A stretch of DNA of 64,000 nt from assembly GCA_029817715.1 (NCBI GenBank), contig JARUPY010000089.1:2741501-2805500 (forward strand). The letters run 5' to 3'. The notes below the pieces were generated by a model. The model was given only the letters and a program-made list of their open reading frames with translations, ran no database searches and was not told the DNA's origin. This stretch comes from Melastoma dodecandrum. Its lineage: Eukaryota; Streptophyta; Magnoliopsida; Myrtales; Melastomataceae. Both the position numbers and the translations under genes were made by a program. Position 1 is the stretch's first letter; the number at the start of each line of letters is the position of its first letter. Of this stretch, positions 1 to 10,386 are shown in pieces.

Positions 1-182
1 GAGATTCAAAGCAATAGCAACAACAAAACACGGTCCGGTCGTCCATCCGTCCAACCACTCAAAACGCAAAACAAGAAATCTAACTAACCAACTCGCTTCC
101 CACCACGGAAGGGAACGAGAATCACCCAAACCAAAAGCCACAACCACGCACGAAAGTACAACCGCAGCGCACTCAATCTTAC

Positions 183-400
183 CTTCACCCAAACAAACGG
201 AATCGATTAAACCACCACAAAAGGAATAAAACCCTAAACTAGGGTTCCCGCAACAGTCCAAGTCAGGAACAACGATCCCCGAGGCCAAACAAAGCCGATC
301 GATGACAATCAGAGGAAGAGGAAGCGTATCGAGATCCTCCGGCGAGGGGCGGCGGCGGAGGACAGTGGAAGCGTGTATGGATACCAAGAGAACTGATTTT
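183..400 (-). other. Probable 5' leader exon of a gene running off the left edge
   Basis: Read on the minus strand, this stretch is pyrimidine-rich, has no ATG, and ends at a good donor (GAAG followed by GTAAGATTG, the GT at 181-182). This is the usual look of a plant 5' UTR exon with a leader intron, so the coding part would lie beyond base 1. It is divergent from the reading frame starting at 659 and would share the promoter at 500-615. No protein can be assigned. Transcript data would be needed to confirm it. Confidence 0.4.
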
Positions 401-504
401 GGGATGGGGACGGGCGAGGGAAATGAAAGGGCAAAATATACTTCTTTTCTTCTTTTTGAATGAGCGTGGGAAGCGGGAGTTAACCCCCCCCCCTACACTT
501 TCTT

Positions 505-615
505 TGTCACGTGCGAAGGGCGTGATCCTAGGAATGGGCCAATGGCCCTTACATCTAGGCCCAAACAAGGACCTCATTGGGCCACTATTTATGGGCTCAT
601 ATTGGGCCCATAAAG
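505..615. promoter_or_regulatory. Divergent promoter with G-box and TGGGCC (site II-like) elements
   Basis: A CACGTG G-box sits at 508-513. TGGGCC occurs at 535-540, 578-583 and 603-608, with further GGCC/GGCCC variants between them. Clusters of TGGGCC/GGCCCA are known from promoters of growth-related and housekeeping plant genes (TCP-bound site II). The cluster lies between the leftward leader at 183-400 and the rightward frame at 659, so a bidirectional promoter is a reasonable inference. Confidence 0.5.
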
Positions 616-658
616 GAAACAACGAAAAGGCTTTTGTAATTACGACCAAACAGCAGAT

Positions 659-1022
659 ATGGGTTCTCCTCCAAGGAGTGCCATGGCATGGTGTAATGGC
701 GTCGTGGCCGAGTTGGCGAGGAGGAAGAAGATGGCTGTGGTTCTGGTGTGCTCGTTCCAAGGGTCTGAACGAGAAGAGCTAAGGGAGATTCTTACAAAAG
801 TGTCCGTGAAGTGGTCTCCGTATCCAGGTTCTCCTTTTTGTTTACCAATAACTCTTTGGTTTTTTATGTGCCGAGGTCGGCTCAAATTCGCCATTGGACA
901 TGTTCCTCGAGGATGAGAAACACGAATTCAAAGAGAGGGAGTGGATGGGTTGGAAGTATGCACTTCACCGCTTCGACTACCTAGCCACACAGAAGATGCC
1001 ATCTTCTGCATCTGTGGCCTAA
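659..1022 (+). CDS. Unassigned short reading frames, possible small gene or relic
   Basis: One frame from 659 codes for a basic/acidic stretch (MAWCNGVVAELARRKKMAVV..., then SEREELREIL). A second frame in +1 register (about 876-1022, ending TAA) reads very plausibly as protein, with segments LDMFLEDEKHEFKEREW and MGWKYALHRFDYLATQKM. The gap between a possible donor at 830 and an acceptor near 873 is only about 45 bases, shorter than normal plant introns, and the phases do not match. Either a frameshift has broken the gene or the splice pattern is different. I do not recognise the family. Confidence 0.3.
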
Positions 1023-1433
1023 GTGCAAGGATACTGATCCAGGTTGCATCGATCGTGTACTGAGTCTGGCCCTTTGTTTGACTCAAGGGCCCTCGACTTC
1101 CGAAGGTTGCGATCCTCGTTGAGTGAAGCCGAACACTGAACTGTGAAGGCCTTAAAACCTCGTCTATGTTCTTCTTACATAAATTACATGCAATAATAGT
1201 CTGTCGTTATAAAATGGCTAGAAGACAAGTAAAACCAAAGGCTTGAATAATTTTAGAAGATTCGGCCTCTGTTCTTCCCGAAATGTGGACACAATTGATC
1301 AACGAACAAGTTCATCGTCTTCATCGGGCTATGATTTTTGGCAATGAGTAATGTGTTGAGCTATGTTATATACAGACATGATGAAATCTCGCAACTTGAG
1401 ATGTCATGGGAAAAAAGAAGATGCATCGCCTGC

Positions 1434-4400
1434 CTACAATGAGGATGAGGATGACGAATGCCAAGAGTAAGAGGGTGAGGTCTGCGGCGTGTCGTAGCAT
1501 GTACACTTGGGATTGTGAATGACCCTCTTCATGCTCGGGTCGAATTTCGTACACAACACACAGTACCTTCCCCATCTCTCTTCTTCCCGTTCCGGTTCCC
1601 CAGAGCTGTCTTGGTGGCCATATCCGAACTCGTGGTTCAAGCCCGTGCAGCTGTTCGTGACATCGTCGTCTTGTTCGTCGTCGGAATTCCACCTACGGTA
1701 TATCAGTCCCATCAGTGGTAGCAGCACCATCAGGATCTTGTCCACATGACGGTCGCAACACATCCTTCCTCTGTCCCAGAACATTGTTGGGGTGATAACT
1801 GCTGCTGCCCCTGCTCCGAATCCCAAGCCGACAACAATGAATTGCCAGTTGAAGCTTTTGTCAGAACTCTGTCTATGGTTCGACTTTGCTCGGTCCGTCG
1901 TGTTTGTTGTAGAGCAAATCTTGGTCATCGGGGGACCACAGAGACCGGGGTTACCTTCGTAGGAGCTGTTCATGAATGTCTGGAATTGTTTGCGTGTTGG
2001 GATCTTCCCGACGAGCTGATTATATGATAAGTTCAAGATCGCCAGGAAATTAAGGTCTGAGAGAGCCTCTGGTATTGTCCCATTCAGTTTGTTCGACGAT
2101 AGGTCTAAGGACTCAAGCTGTTGCAGATTCCCTATCGAGGATGGTATAGGCCCTGAAAGCTCATTGGACGACATGTTGAGGACATATAGCGCTTGAAGTT
2201 CTCCTAGAGTGTCCGGTATCAGTCCCTCGAAGCTGTTGCTCGAGAAATCTATGGACGTAAACAGTGTTAGGATCTTGACTAACTCCAGCTCGAGGCCCTT
2301 GACGGTAACTTGAATGGTATCCTGATAATAGAGTCCGGTCAACTGTAGGTAAGAATATTGTAAATGGGAGACGTCGGAGCTGGTCTTCATGGCATCCCAT
2401 TTCGTGAGACACTGAGCTGGGACGATTCCACTAAACTTGTTTCTGGATAAATCTACAATCTGAAGCATCTCCCAAGTGCCTGCTGTGTGAGGACAACCGA
2501 TTTCCCCGTAAAATCTGTTGGACCGCAACACAAGGACACGCAGGCCTGATATGATCTTCAACTGGCATGGGAACTTGTCGTGGATCAAGTTGTTCCCGAT
2601 ATCTAAAACCTCCAGCGTCGAGCAGTTCTGCAGTGACTGGGGGACGACTCCTTCCAATTGATTACCATTGAGGTCCAAGGTCTTCAATCCGCATGTTGCT
2701 TGAATATTGGAGGGAATGCTCTCATTGAGATGGTTGTTCCGGAGATTCAGAATCTTCAGGGATTCCATCATTATGCATTCTGGGATGGCTCCTTCTAAGT
2801 TGTTATTTGATAAGTCCAGAACTTGCAGAAACTGAGCATTGCAAATTGATGCGGGGATCACTCCGTGGAAGTTGTTCCTAGACAAGGAAACATATACTGC
2901 AAATGAAAGGTAGTTTCCGATATTTCCAGGGATCTCTATACTAAAGTTGTTATCCGAGAAATCCATAAATGAAGGAGATGGTGGAATTGGCAGCATTTGG
3001 CCCCGAAGCTTATTCAAATGAAGATCGATAATTTGCAAGGATGGACTGAAAGTTTCTGGCGGCCATTCCATCTCTTCCAGGAGGTTAGCAGAAAGATTGA
3101 GATAGAGCATGTCGCTGAATTCCCAAATCCATTGCGGTATCTTCCCCTGAATTTGATTGTCGGAGAGGTCAAGGATCACCAGATTCTTTTGGTGAGCCAA
3201 AAATCCCGGCAGAGTCCTTAACTGACCAGAGGCTACTCTGAAGGTCGTCATCTGGGGAAATCCTAAATCAGGAGCGGCAGGAGGACTGGTAGTGTTGATG
3301 GACAGCTGGTTGTAGGAAAGATCGAGATATGAAAGATTCTTCAGCATCTGAATTTCATTAATGAACAGCGAACCATTCAACTTATTGCAAGATAGTGACA
3401 GGTACTTGAGCCCCACGAGCTGAAACATGAATGCCGGCACCGCACCCCGAATGTTGTTGTTACTCAAGTCGACTGTATCCAGCTGATGGGAGAGGGCATT
3501 AGATGATCCATCCAGCTCGCCGGAGAACTGATTACTGGCTAGCTGTATCTTCCGTATCATTGGAAGTGTGAACAGAGAGGAAGGAATGGTACCCTTCAAT
3601 GAGTTGTATCTCAGGTCTAGGTTCACCAACATTCTAAGGTCACCCCAACTTGTCGAGTGGATGTCTCCGGTCAGGTTGTTATGAGATAGAACCATTTCTG
3701 TGATGTTCCTAAGCAAGCTGAAGTTTGGAAGCGGACCAATCAGATAGTTTAATGAGAAGTCCAAATAAGTCAGCTGCGAGAGATTTGCCACTGACGACGG
3801 AATCAATCCCATGAAGCTGCAGTTAGCCAAGCTGATGCTTTGCAGACCTCTTAAGTTTCCAATCGACTCCGGCAATGTCCCTGACATGTTCGTGAAGCTT
3901 AGAACCATCTTCTGCAGATTACCATTCATAGGAAATTCCGGCAAAGAACCACTGAGAAGACGATTGTTTGACAGGTCGAGGATCTGCAGGGTCGGGTTCT
4001 GGAGGATTTTAGCTGGGAAAATCCCCTGCAATCTGCAAGAACTTAGTCGTAAAGCTGTCAAGTTTGAAAAGCCTGCTAAAAACTCTGGAACAATTGTGGA
4101 TAGATTGTTGTTGCTCAGCCCGATCATGGAAAGTGAACTAAGATTCAGCAGGGATCTGTCTATCGGACCCGCTAGGTTACAGCTGATCATGCTCAACACC
4201 TCAAGTTTCGGCAGAGAGGACGACAGTGCCCCACACCACTCACCTCCCGCGGCCGACACATTAACGCCATCCAGATATAGCTCCCTAAGCTCCTTGAAAT
4301 TACCGACGAGCATCTTCAGGTTCGGGCTTCTGAGCGTCAGCTGAGCCATGCCGGGGAAAAACAGCGACGACAGATCAAGGGTGACTAACCTCGTCAGGTA

Positions 4401-4829
4401 CGATAAGTCGAGAGGAACTTGTCCCTGGAACCCGGAATTGGACAAGTTCAGGTAAACCAAACTACTGAGATTGGAAAAACCCATCGGAATTTCCAAAGAC
4501 TGGAACATATTGTGAGCCAAGTTCAGCCTCTGCAGGTACTGAAGCCGAAAAAGCCCGGAAGAGTTACCAATGCCACCGGATATCGACTCGTTGCTGAGAT
4601 CAAGGCCAACCACGGATCCGCCCTCGCAAACCACCCCGCCGAATTCACCAGCGCTGGAGTTCCACGTAACGAGCCTCGTGGACAAGGACGAGTTAAAGAC
4701 GAGGCTGTTCTTCAGCTCCAGGAGGAGGGATACCTGATCGCTACGGCACTGGCCATAGACGGAGCCGAGATCGGAGCCGGAGCACAAGGCTATCAAGACA
4801 AGCCAAAGGGAGAGGAGACTTCTTCTCAT
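1434..4829 (-). CDS. Ve1-type leucine-rich-repeat receptor-like protein (no kinase)
   Basis: This single-exon gene encodes 1131 aa if translation starts at the second Met (4829), which puts a signal peptide (MRRSLLSLWLVLIALCSG) at the N-terminus. An upstream in-frame ATG at 4871 would add 14 residues ahead of the signal and is less likely. Roughly 30 LRRs follow, broken by the island typical of this class (around YYQDTIQVTVKGLELELVKI). After the last LRRs and a GNPGLCGPP cap come an acidic/Ser segment, a transmembrane helix (WQFIVVGLGFGAGAAAVI) and a short tail with the GRYCVLCTKFD and PKCTC motifs of the tomato Ve1/Ve2 group. There is no kinase domain, so signalling would need a SOBIR1-type partner at the plasma membrane. 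Oddity: the usual CCxW of the N-terminal LRR cap is missing (see findings). Identification as an RLP is very secure; ligand and resistance function are unknown. Confidence 0.95.
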   Translation of the reverse strand: MRRSLLSLWLVLIALCSGSDLGSVYGQCRSDQVSLLLELKNSLVFNSSLSTRLVTWNSSAGEFGGVVCEGGSVVGLDLSNESISGGIGNSSGLFRLQYLQRLNLAHNMFQSLEIPMGFSNLSSLVYLNLSNSGFQGQVPLDLSYLTRLVTLDLSSLFFPGMAQLTLRSPNLKMLVGNFKELRELYLDGVNVSAAGGEWCGALSSSLPKLEVLSMISCNLAGPIDRSLLNLSSLSMIGLSNNNLSTIVPEFLAGFSNLTALRLSSCRLQGIFPAKILQNPTLQILDLSNNRLLSGSLPEFPMNGNLQKMVLSFTNMSGTLPESIGNLRGLQSISLANCSFMGLIPSSVANLSQLTYLDFSLNYLIGPLPNFSLLRNITEMVLSHNNLTGDIHSTSWGDLRMLVNLDLRYNSLKGTIPSSLFTLPMIRKIQLASNQFSGELDGSSNALSHQLDTVDLSNNNIRGAVPAFMFQLVGLKYLSLSCNKLNGSLFINEIQMLKNLSYLDLSYNQLSINTTSPPAAPDLGFPQMTTFRVASGQLRTLPGFLAHQKNLVILDLSDNQIQGKIPQWIWEFSDMLYLNLSANLLEEMEWPPETFSPSLQIIDLHLNKLRGQMLPIPPSPSFMDFSDNNFSIEIPGNIGNYLSFAVYVSLSRNNFHGVIPASICNAQFLQVLDLSNNNLEGAIPECIMMESLKILNLRNNHLNESIPSNIQATCGLKTLDLNGNQLEGVVPQSLQNCSTLEVLDIGNNLIHDKFPCQLKIISGLRVLVLRSNRFYGEIGCPHTAGTWEMLQIVDLSRNKFSGIVPAQCLTKWDAMKTSSDVSHLQYSYLQLTGLYYQDTIQVTVKGLELELVKILTLFTSIDFSSNSFEGLIPDTLGELQALYVLNMSSNELSGPIPSSIGNLQQLESLDLSSNKLNGTIPEALSDLNFLAILNLSYNQLVGKIPTRKQFQTFMNSSYEGNPGLCGPPMTKICSTTNTTDRAKSNHRQSSDKSFNWQFIVVGLGFGAGAAAVITPTMFWDRGRMCCDRHVDKILMVLLPLMGLIYRRWNSDDEQDDDVTNSCTGLNHEFGYGHQDSSGEPEREEERWGRYCVLCTKFDPSMKRVIHNPKCTCYDTPQTSPSYSWHSSSSSSL

Positions 4830-4871
4830 CCGAAGGAGCTCCGGCCAATCGGGCCACACGCACACACTCAT

Positions 4872-6930
4872 GTAGCAGTCAACAGCATCGGATGGAGATG
4901 CAGAAAAGGAAGAGGATTAAAAACAAGGGTCGGTGCCAGAGTTTGGTTCAGACGCACAAGGGTTGTCGCAACGAGGAGGAGAAATGAATGGACTGCAAAT
5001 TTGTCACTAGTTTGTGGGGCCGACGCGGTTTCTTTCAATGTAGTAAGTAAGGTGGGGGGAAGGGATGGATCGGAGGATTTGTATAATGCTTTTGTCCGAA
5101 TTCTTTTACATTATTTGCTGTTTTGTCCGGAGCCGCCCTGTTTGATCTTTCTTGTTTTTTGGTTTCTCCGTAAGTGGGTTTGACTTTCTGGGCTCGTTCC
5201 CCACAGTTCACAATGAATTCAATGAGGCAGGAGCCAACCAGGGATGGAAGGAGTTCATGGTGTTCGTTGAGTTAAAGTCCGAAGATATAATTTAGTTTCG
5301 AAGACGACAAAGGATATGTATTGTTAATATATTATTTAAGTATACAAAAAAATATGTTTTTGAGTGTAGAAGTTTGTCTTTATTATCTTATCGATAAGTA
5401 AAGAGATTTATGGACGATTTTAACAAAAAAAATATTTAATTTAGTCGGCAGAAATAGTTTTACAAGATAAAATCTATTATCTAGTGTACTATATTTCCCC
5501 TCTTATGGAATATGACACGACCTGATTTATTAATATCTCTCTAATATAGTAAGAATATATATAAGATGGAACGTTTTTTGAAAACATATAATCCCAAAGC
5601 CAATTGATTTATTATTATCTAATGTTACTAAGGATAATATTTCATGTTTTTGGAAGTTATTCCACGGTATCAATTAGTCATTTATGATTAATTGGATGTT
5701 CTACCTGAGATCTTACTAGAAAACTTCGAACCTTCACCATTACAAAAGCTTCGAGCGTCCGTCGTGCATTCATCGAGTTGATTACCTCTCAAACTATTCG
5801 TGCTGTAGATGTTTTGATTGTGCAAATCGTTAGTCACACAGATTATGTACAAGGAAAGTTGTGTAACAGGCTGTCATACGCAAGGCATGTGGTAGCCGTT
5901 AAGTCGCGTTTGACAGGTGATAATCATTAAGCCATGTTTGGCAGTGTGGTAGCAGCTAAGCCACGAGTTGAATAGTTGTTGTTAGTCACGGGTTTCTGTG
6001 CGCATGTTAGTCACATTTCTGGTAGAAGTGTGCATCTATAATTTCCTCTTGTTCTTTTTTGATAAATTGCCTTGATTAGGTGATTGGGGTGGGAGGGCGG
6101 ACCTAAACATTATTAGCCGAACCACTATAAATCTTTGATACTAATACGTAAGATTACGTACCTCAGAACTGCGAATTTTTCTAGCAGATCAAAGAGCGCT
6201 ATAGATTTTACTGCACTAATTCAACCTTCTTAGTACAATCATATACCAACATAGGAGAAACACATGCCTCATGTAAAAAGAAGACAATGTTCCTCTAAAC
6301 CCAGTTTCATGTTTGCCAAATCATTGGCGACCTCACAGTGGCCGGACTCAGATCATCTTCCACAACACCACTCAAATCGTCCATGGCCGAACTCCAATCT
6401 TTCACGACCTCATGCGGGTCGTCTGCGGCAATGAATATAATATAAAGGCTGATATAAAAGCAGTTTGACCTGGATTCTCAGTGGATTTCCTTATTCTTCT
6501 TTCTATGATAGTAAAAGATATGAAGAGACATCTTTTATGTTGATGGAACTGGTAGAGTATTGCTGTTGAACAAACATCTACCAGACTGTGTCTTCATCTG
6601 CACATGAGAAAGGATCATATCAGTATTGTCACCCAAATCAGACCAAATTCTTAGAATAAAATAAATAGAAGAGAATTGGACTAATCACCAATGCAAAATC
6701 CAACCTACCGTTTGACCGGGACCCAGTAAAACACCCCCCCCACCTAAAACTATGAGCATCTTTTGGTAAAGGAGATAACAGACATTTTGCAAGAATCCAA
6801 AAACAAAATCACTACCATTACCAAGGCGGCAGGCAGTGCTCCTACACTACACATTGCAGTTTCCTTGGAATTGTACTGTCCATGTTTTGGTAACTTAGAC
6901 CCTAAACTAATAACAAGGAATTTGATAAGT
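4872..6930. other. Intergenic, AT-rich, no gene recognised
   Basis: The first few hundred bases are the presumed promoter of the RLP gene. Around 5880-6010 a short motif recurs imperfectly (GTTAAGTCGCG, CATTAAGCCATG, GCTAAGCCACG, GTTAGTCACGG, GTTAGTCACAT), probably a decayed minisatellite. Otherwise I see only AT-rich filler with no frame that looks coding. Confidence 0.5.
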
Positions 6931-7047
6931 TGAGTGACTTTATGTCTCCATCCCTGCTTTCTGTCTGATAGTGCTTGTATGGTACTTGGGTGGAAGAGTT
7001 TGGGACAGTGGCTTCATGATTTGAAGAAGGTTGAATGGTTTATAAGG

Positions 7048-7454
7048 ATGGCAATCCGCGAAGAGGAGGTTGAGGTTGCAATCAAATCCACAAGTATGGA
7101 GAGGTGGGGGAGGTGGCTGTGGTTGGGTCTGAGGAGGTCATTCCTCTTCAGAGCCAAGAGTATGTTTGTCAAAGCAAGTTCCAGTCTCAAGCACAAGGCC
7201 AAAGGTAAACAAACTATTAGCAGAAGCTCGATCCTGGATTGGTTCCGGGGACTTGATGTTGGTTGTTGTTTCGGTTGGGTGCAGAGAATAGGCAGGGACT
7301 GGTTAGCCTTTACAGGGACCTGGAGATCTGCGGCGGAGAGTACCGAGACATTCGGGTGATGTGGGAGATGATTCAGTCCTCTCGGCCTCCTGTGAATCAC
7401 CATCAAGCTTCGGTAATCGGTAGGCAACGGGGATTCTGTTTCAGCTCGAACTAG
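7048..7454 (+). CDS. Small plant-specific protein with C-terminal VMWE motif
   Basis: This is a two-exon model, 7048-7204 and 7285-7454 (108 aa). The intron is 80 bases with GTAAAC...GTGCAG borders and joins the frames as KAK|ENRQGL. The start chosen is the Met of MAIREEEVEVAI; in-frame Mets lie upstream (7000 region) but their context looks non-coding. The N-terminal half is rich in Trp and Arg (ERWGRWLWLGLRRSF), suggesting an amphipathic or membrane-associated basic segment. The C-terminal half reads GLVSLYRDLEICGGEYRD then IRVMWEMIQSS. I recall small plant proteins of unknown function ending in this DVxVMWE pattern, but cannot name the family. No function is proposed. Confidence 0.65.
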
Positions 7455-7615
7455 GCGGTTGTCATGGGAAAGAGAAATCAAGAGCTCGATTTAAATGTTC
7501 CGTATGGATGTGTGATGATAAAAGAAGCTTTGGCACCAGATAATTTTGCACTGAACAAGGACAGTGAGGGCCTTTCATTAACACAAGCAAATAGACACTA
7601 GCTGTAGTTTCAACT

Positions 7616-8522
7616 TCAGAACTTCTCCACCGCGACTCCGTCCCTGAGCACCTCGTAAGCGACCCGATTCCGTGTCCTCCTCACGCCTGCTGCAAAATGA
7701 AGTTTCGGACCTTCAGACGCAACAGAAGTCACCTTCACCCAAACCATCACCTTGGTCTTCATCCCCTGCACGTCCGCCAGCTTCCCTTTCTGCAAGTATC
7801 CTGATACGATGTCCGAGAACCTCAGAACAGAAGAATCCCTATAGCCCACTTCACAAACCGAGGGTATGAACACCGTTAACTTCCCCGTCTGTTCATCAAA
7901 CTCATAATTGGTGGCATCACGCGGGAAGATCCCCACCGGCAGGTCGTGATCCTTGAGAAGCTCCGGCAATGGCTTCTGCATCTTCCCTGCAAATACAGTT
8001 AACACCAACCTCTCAGGATCCAAAACGCATTCATCAAAAAAGGAAACGGATTCCGTCGTCGATCATCCCCGGAATCGAATCAAACCGAACCTTTCAGTTT
8101 GTTGACCAGCCACTTGGCTCCGCCTTCGATACTGCTGGATAGCGACTGCACCTCAGGGACGAAAACAACATGGCGGCCGACGATTAACAAGGCAGTTCAG
8201 AACAAACTCGACATTAATTTAATCGATCAGGCTTGCAATAAAGCTACAAAATTTCCCTTCGCAACAGAACCCCAGAAAGCAAGCAGCAAACTTTTCGCTG
8301 ACGGGACATCGGCAATAAGAAACAGAATTTACCCAAATCAAAACAACAAATGATCTGCTCAATCCTTAATTACCCACATAAATACAAAGAAGAATCAGAA
8401 GTTGGGCGGGGGGGGGGGGGTGGGGGGAGGATTACAGTGAAGTCATCGCCTATGGAATCGATCTCCTTGTTGGCCCTCTTGCCAATCCAGTAAGATCCCA
8501 CCTTGTTCATTATCTCGTCCAT
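7616..8522 (-). CDS. DUF538 family protein
   Basis: Three exons: 8436-8522, 8091-8145 and 7616-7986, giving 170 aa. Exon phases close perfectly: DDFT|SLSSSIEGG at the first junction and LKG|KMQKPLPELL at the second. The protein starts MDEIMNKVGSYWIGKRANKE. DUF538 follows, with LLKDHDLPVGIFP, GKLTVFIPSVCEVGY, KGKLADVQGMKTKVMVWVKV and a C-terminal AYEVLRDGVAVEKF. DUF538 proteins are small plant proteins with a beta-barrel fold. Some (SVB, SVBL) affect trichome size or stress responses, but biochemical roles are unsettled. This one belongs to the version lacking a signal peptide, so is probably intracellular. The first intron contains a 13-base poly-G run next to the exon 1 donor region. Confidence 0.92.
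8408..8427 (+). repeat. Poly-G tract
   Basis: Thirteen G, one T, then six G, inside intron 1 of the DUF538 gene (so poly-C in that transcript). The length is likely to vary between alleles or to be inaccurate in the assembly. Confidence 0.8.
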
Positions 8523-10284
8523 GGTATATCTCCCCACTTCCCTCGAGGAACAAAAGATGTAAAAAATCAACAACAACAATCAAAACCCAGAAAAGAAAAC
8601 TCGGTTCTTCTTCTCTTCCTCCGCGTCTGGGTCATGCCGTGGAACTTCTAGAAGGTCTTCACTTATCACAAAAAAAACCCCGACTTTTCTAGTCTCCTTC
8701 CGCACACCCCCAATTTTTATTAAATAAAAAAAATGCAAACGATAAGACATTCATGTGTTGTTGTTGCATTTGGACGAGGTTGTTTCCTGCACCACATCCA
8801 ACTCCTGAAAACTCAAACAGACATAACTAAACAATCTAACTAAAACTACTTAAGACTTAAGAGACGATCTTGATCGCAACGACCACAATTCCATGTTGGG
8901 GGGGGGGGGGGGGTCATTCAAGCCCAACAAACATGTGCAAACGAAGACGATTTGGCCCAACCCAACCCAACCCAACCCAAAAATCCAAGGCTCAATCCCT
9001 TCATTTCAAGCAATTTATGTTATAAAACATGCAATTTGCCCAAGTTGTTCATATTCCTTAGTATTTTTTCAATCCCCATAAGACTCGTCAACGGGGGGGA
9101 AATAAATAAGATGAATTAAAACTAAGAACGGTCTGGATGGGTCTTCGTTCATGAACCTTACAAAAAGATTTACACACAATTTTGTATTAAATTGTGAGTT
9201 TCACGTCACGCGGGCCACCCCCCCTGCAGGATGACAAAAGTAAAAGCCGACACCTTATAATAATAACAACAACGTTTAACACTCCACATTGTGACGAATA
9301 ATTACAATGAACGAGGAGGCCCTCCTCCTTAGCTGAATATATTATATGGACAAGCGGTTAAAATCGGATCGTTCGTTCTTATCTCTCGATAAATAACAAA
9401 TAACAAGGTAACCGAGATTGAGATAGCGAGGTTTGTAGGCGTGATATTATACCATAAGATAAAAAGTAGTAAAGAGAAATAATTTGAGGAGCCGGCGTCA
9501 AACCTACGCCTCTCGAATATGGAGCGAATCATCATTTATCACGCAAGGCAAATTTAGGGTTACGAGTGAATTACTGTAGACTTGTGTGAATTTTCAAAAA
9601 CACTCTTTTTTTTGGGGGGTTAGTAGAAAAATGAGGCCGAGTATTATCGCATTCGAGGTTCCTTAATTATAATAATATTTGATGATGATGATTATGATAT
9701 GATATGATAAGATAAGCATGGTGTTATTTATTCTTTTGTAAAAGAAAGGGCAGTTAAAATGGTTTAACATGAGACAATTTGTCTCCTCCCAAAAAACATT
9801 ATAATATAACAACATCCCTAAACAATTAATCTACTTGATTTAATTGAAAAGTTCCCGATTCTTAATAATTGTTATCATTACTTGGTGGGATTAACAATTA
9901 TGAAAAGTGTGTAACATGATTTTTAATCAAATCAACTTCTCCCCACAAGGGGAGAGGGGGGGGCAACAAAGTAATAACAGCTCACCTCCTTTTTTTTTAG
10001 TAATTATTTTATTTTAATTAATTTTGTCAACTTGCGGTAATAAATAGCACAGGACCAACTTGCCCCAAAATCTCATGAAATCCAACTTGTCATGTTCCCC
10101 CTCACCAACTTGGTCATTTTTTTCTCAATTTAAATAAGCGATCCATTTTTTAATAAATAAATAAATAAAATAAGAAAGGCAGCCCAGCCCGACCCTCACA
10201 ATTTATATATTAAAAAAATAGAGGAAAGCGATCTGAATTTTTAAAAAAGGAAATGACAGAAGAGCCCCCGACCGCTAACCACAA
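8523..10284. other. Intergenic, with poly-G and CCCAA repeats
   Basis: There is a 16-base G run at 8898-8913 and a (CCCAA) pentamer run near 8955-8980. AT-rich microsatellite-like sequence (GATGATGAT, GATATGATAT) lies around 9678-9715. No coding region is recognised. The right end is the promoter of the PYL gene. Confidence 0.5.
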
Positions 10285-10291
10285 TATAAAA
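10285..10291 (+). promoter_or_regulatory. TATA box of the PYL gene
   Basis: TATAAAA lies 96 bases upstream of the chosen ATG and is followed by a CT-rich stretch (CATCCTCTCTCCCCCC) fitting a plant initiator and leader. Confidence 0.6.
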
Positions 10292-10386
10292 AGAAATGGG
10301 CATCCTCTCTCCCCCCTCACACAGGCCGAGTCGCATGCACCGCCGAGAGTGAGGAGGGGAAAAGGGTGAGAACAGCAACCACCGCT

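Noticed and set aside
4419..5183. 254-codon plus-strand open frame opposite the 5' end of the RLP gene
   Set aside because: It is antisense to LRR and signal-peptide codons. The repeated Leu/Asn codon pattern of the minus strand keeps this frame open; its composition is not protein-like and no domain is seen.
8950..8982. CCCAA repeat as an interstitial telomere
   Set aside because: The plant telomere unit is CCCTAAA. Five or so CCCAA pentamers are a simple microsatellite.
10252..10268. miR156-like start (TGACAGAAGAG)
   Set aside because: Only the first 11 bases match. The following CCCCCGACC differs from miR156 and there is no pairing arm nearby.
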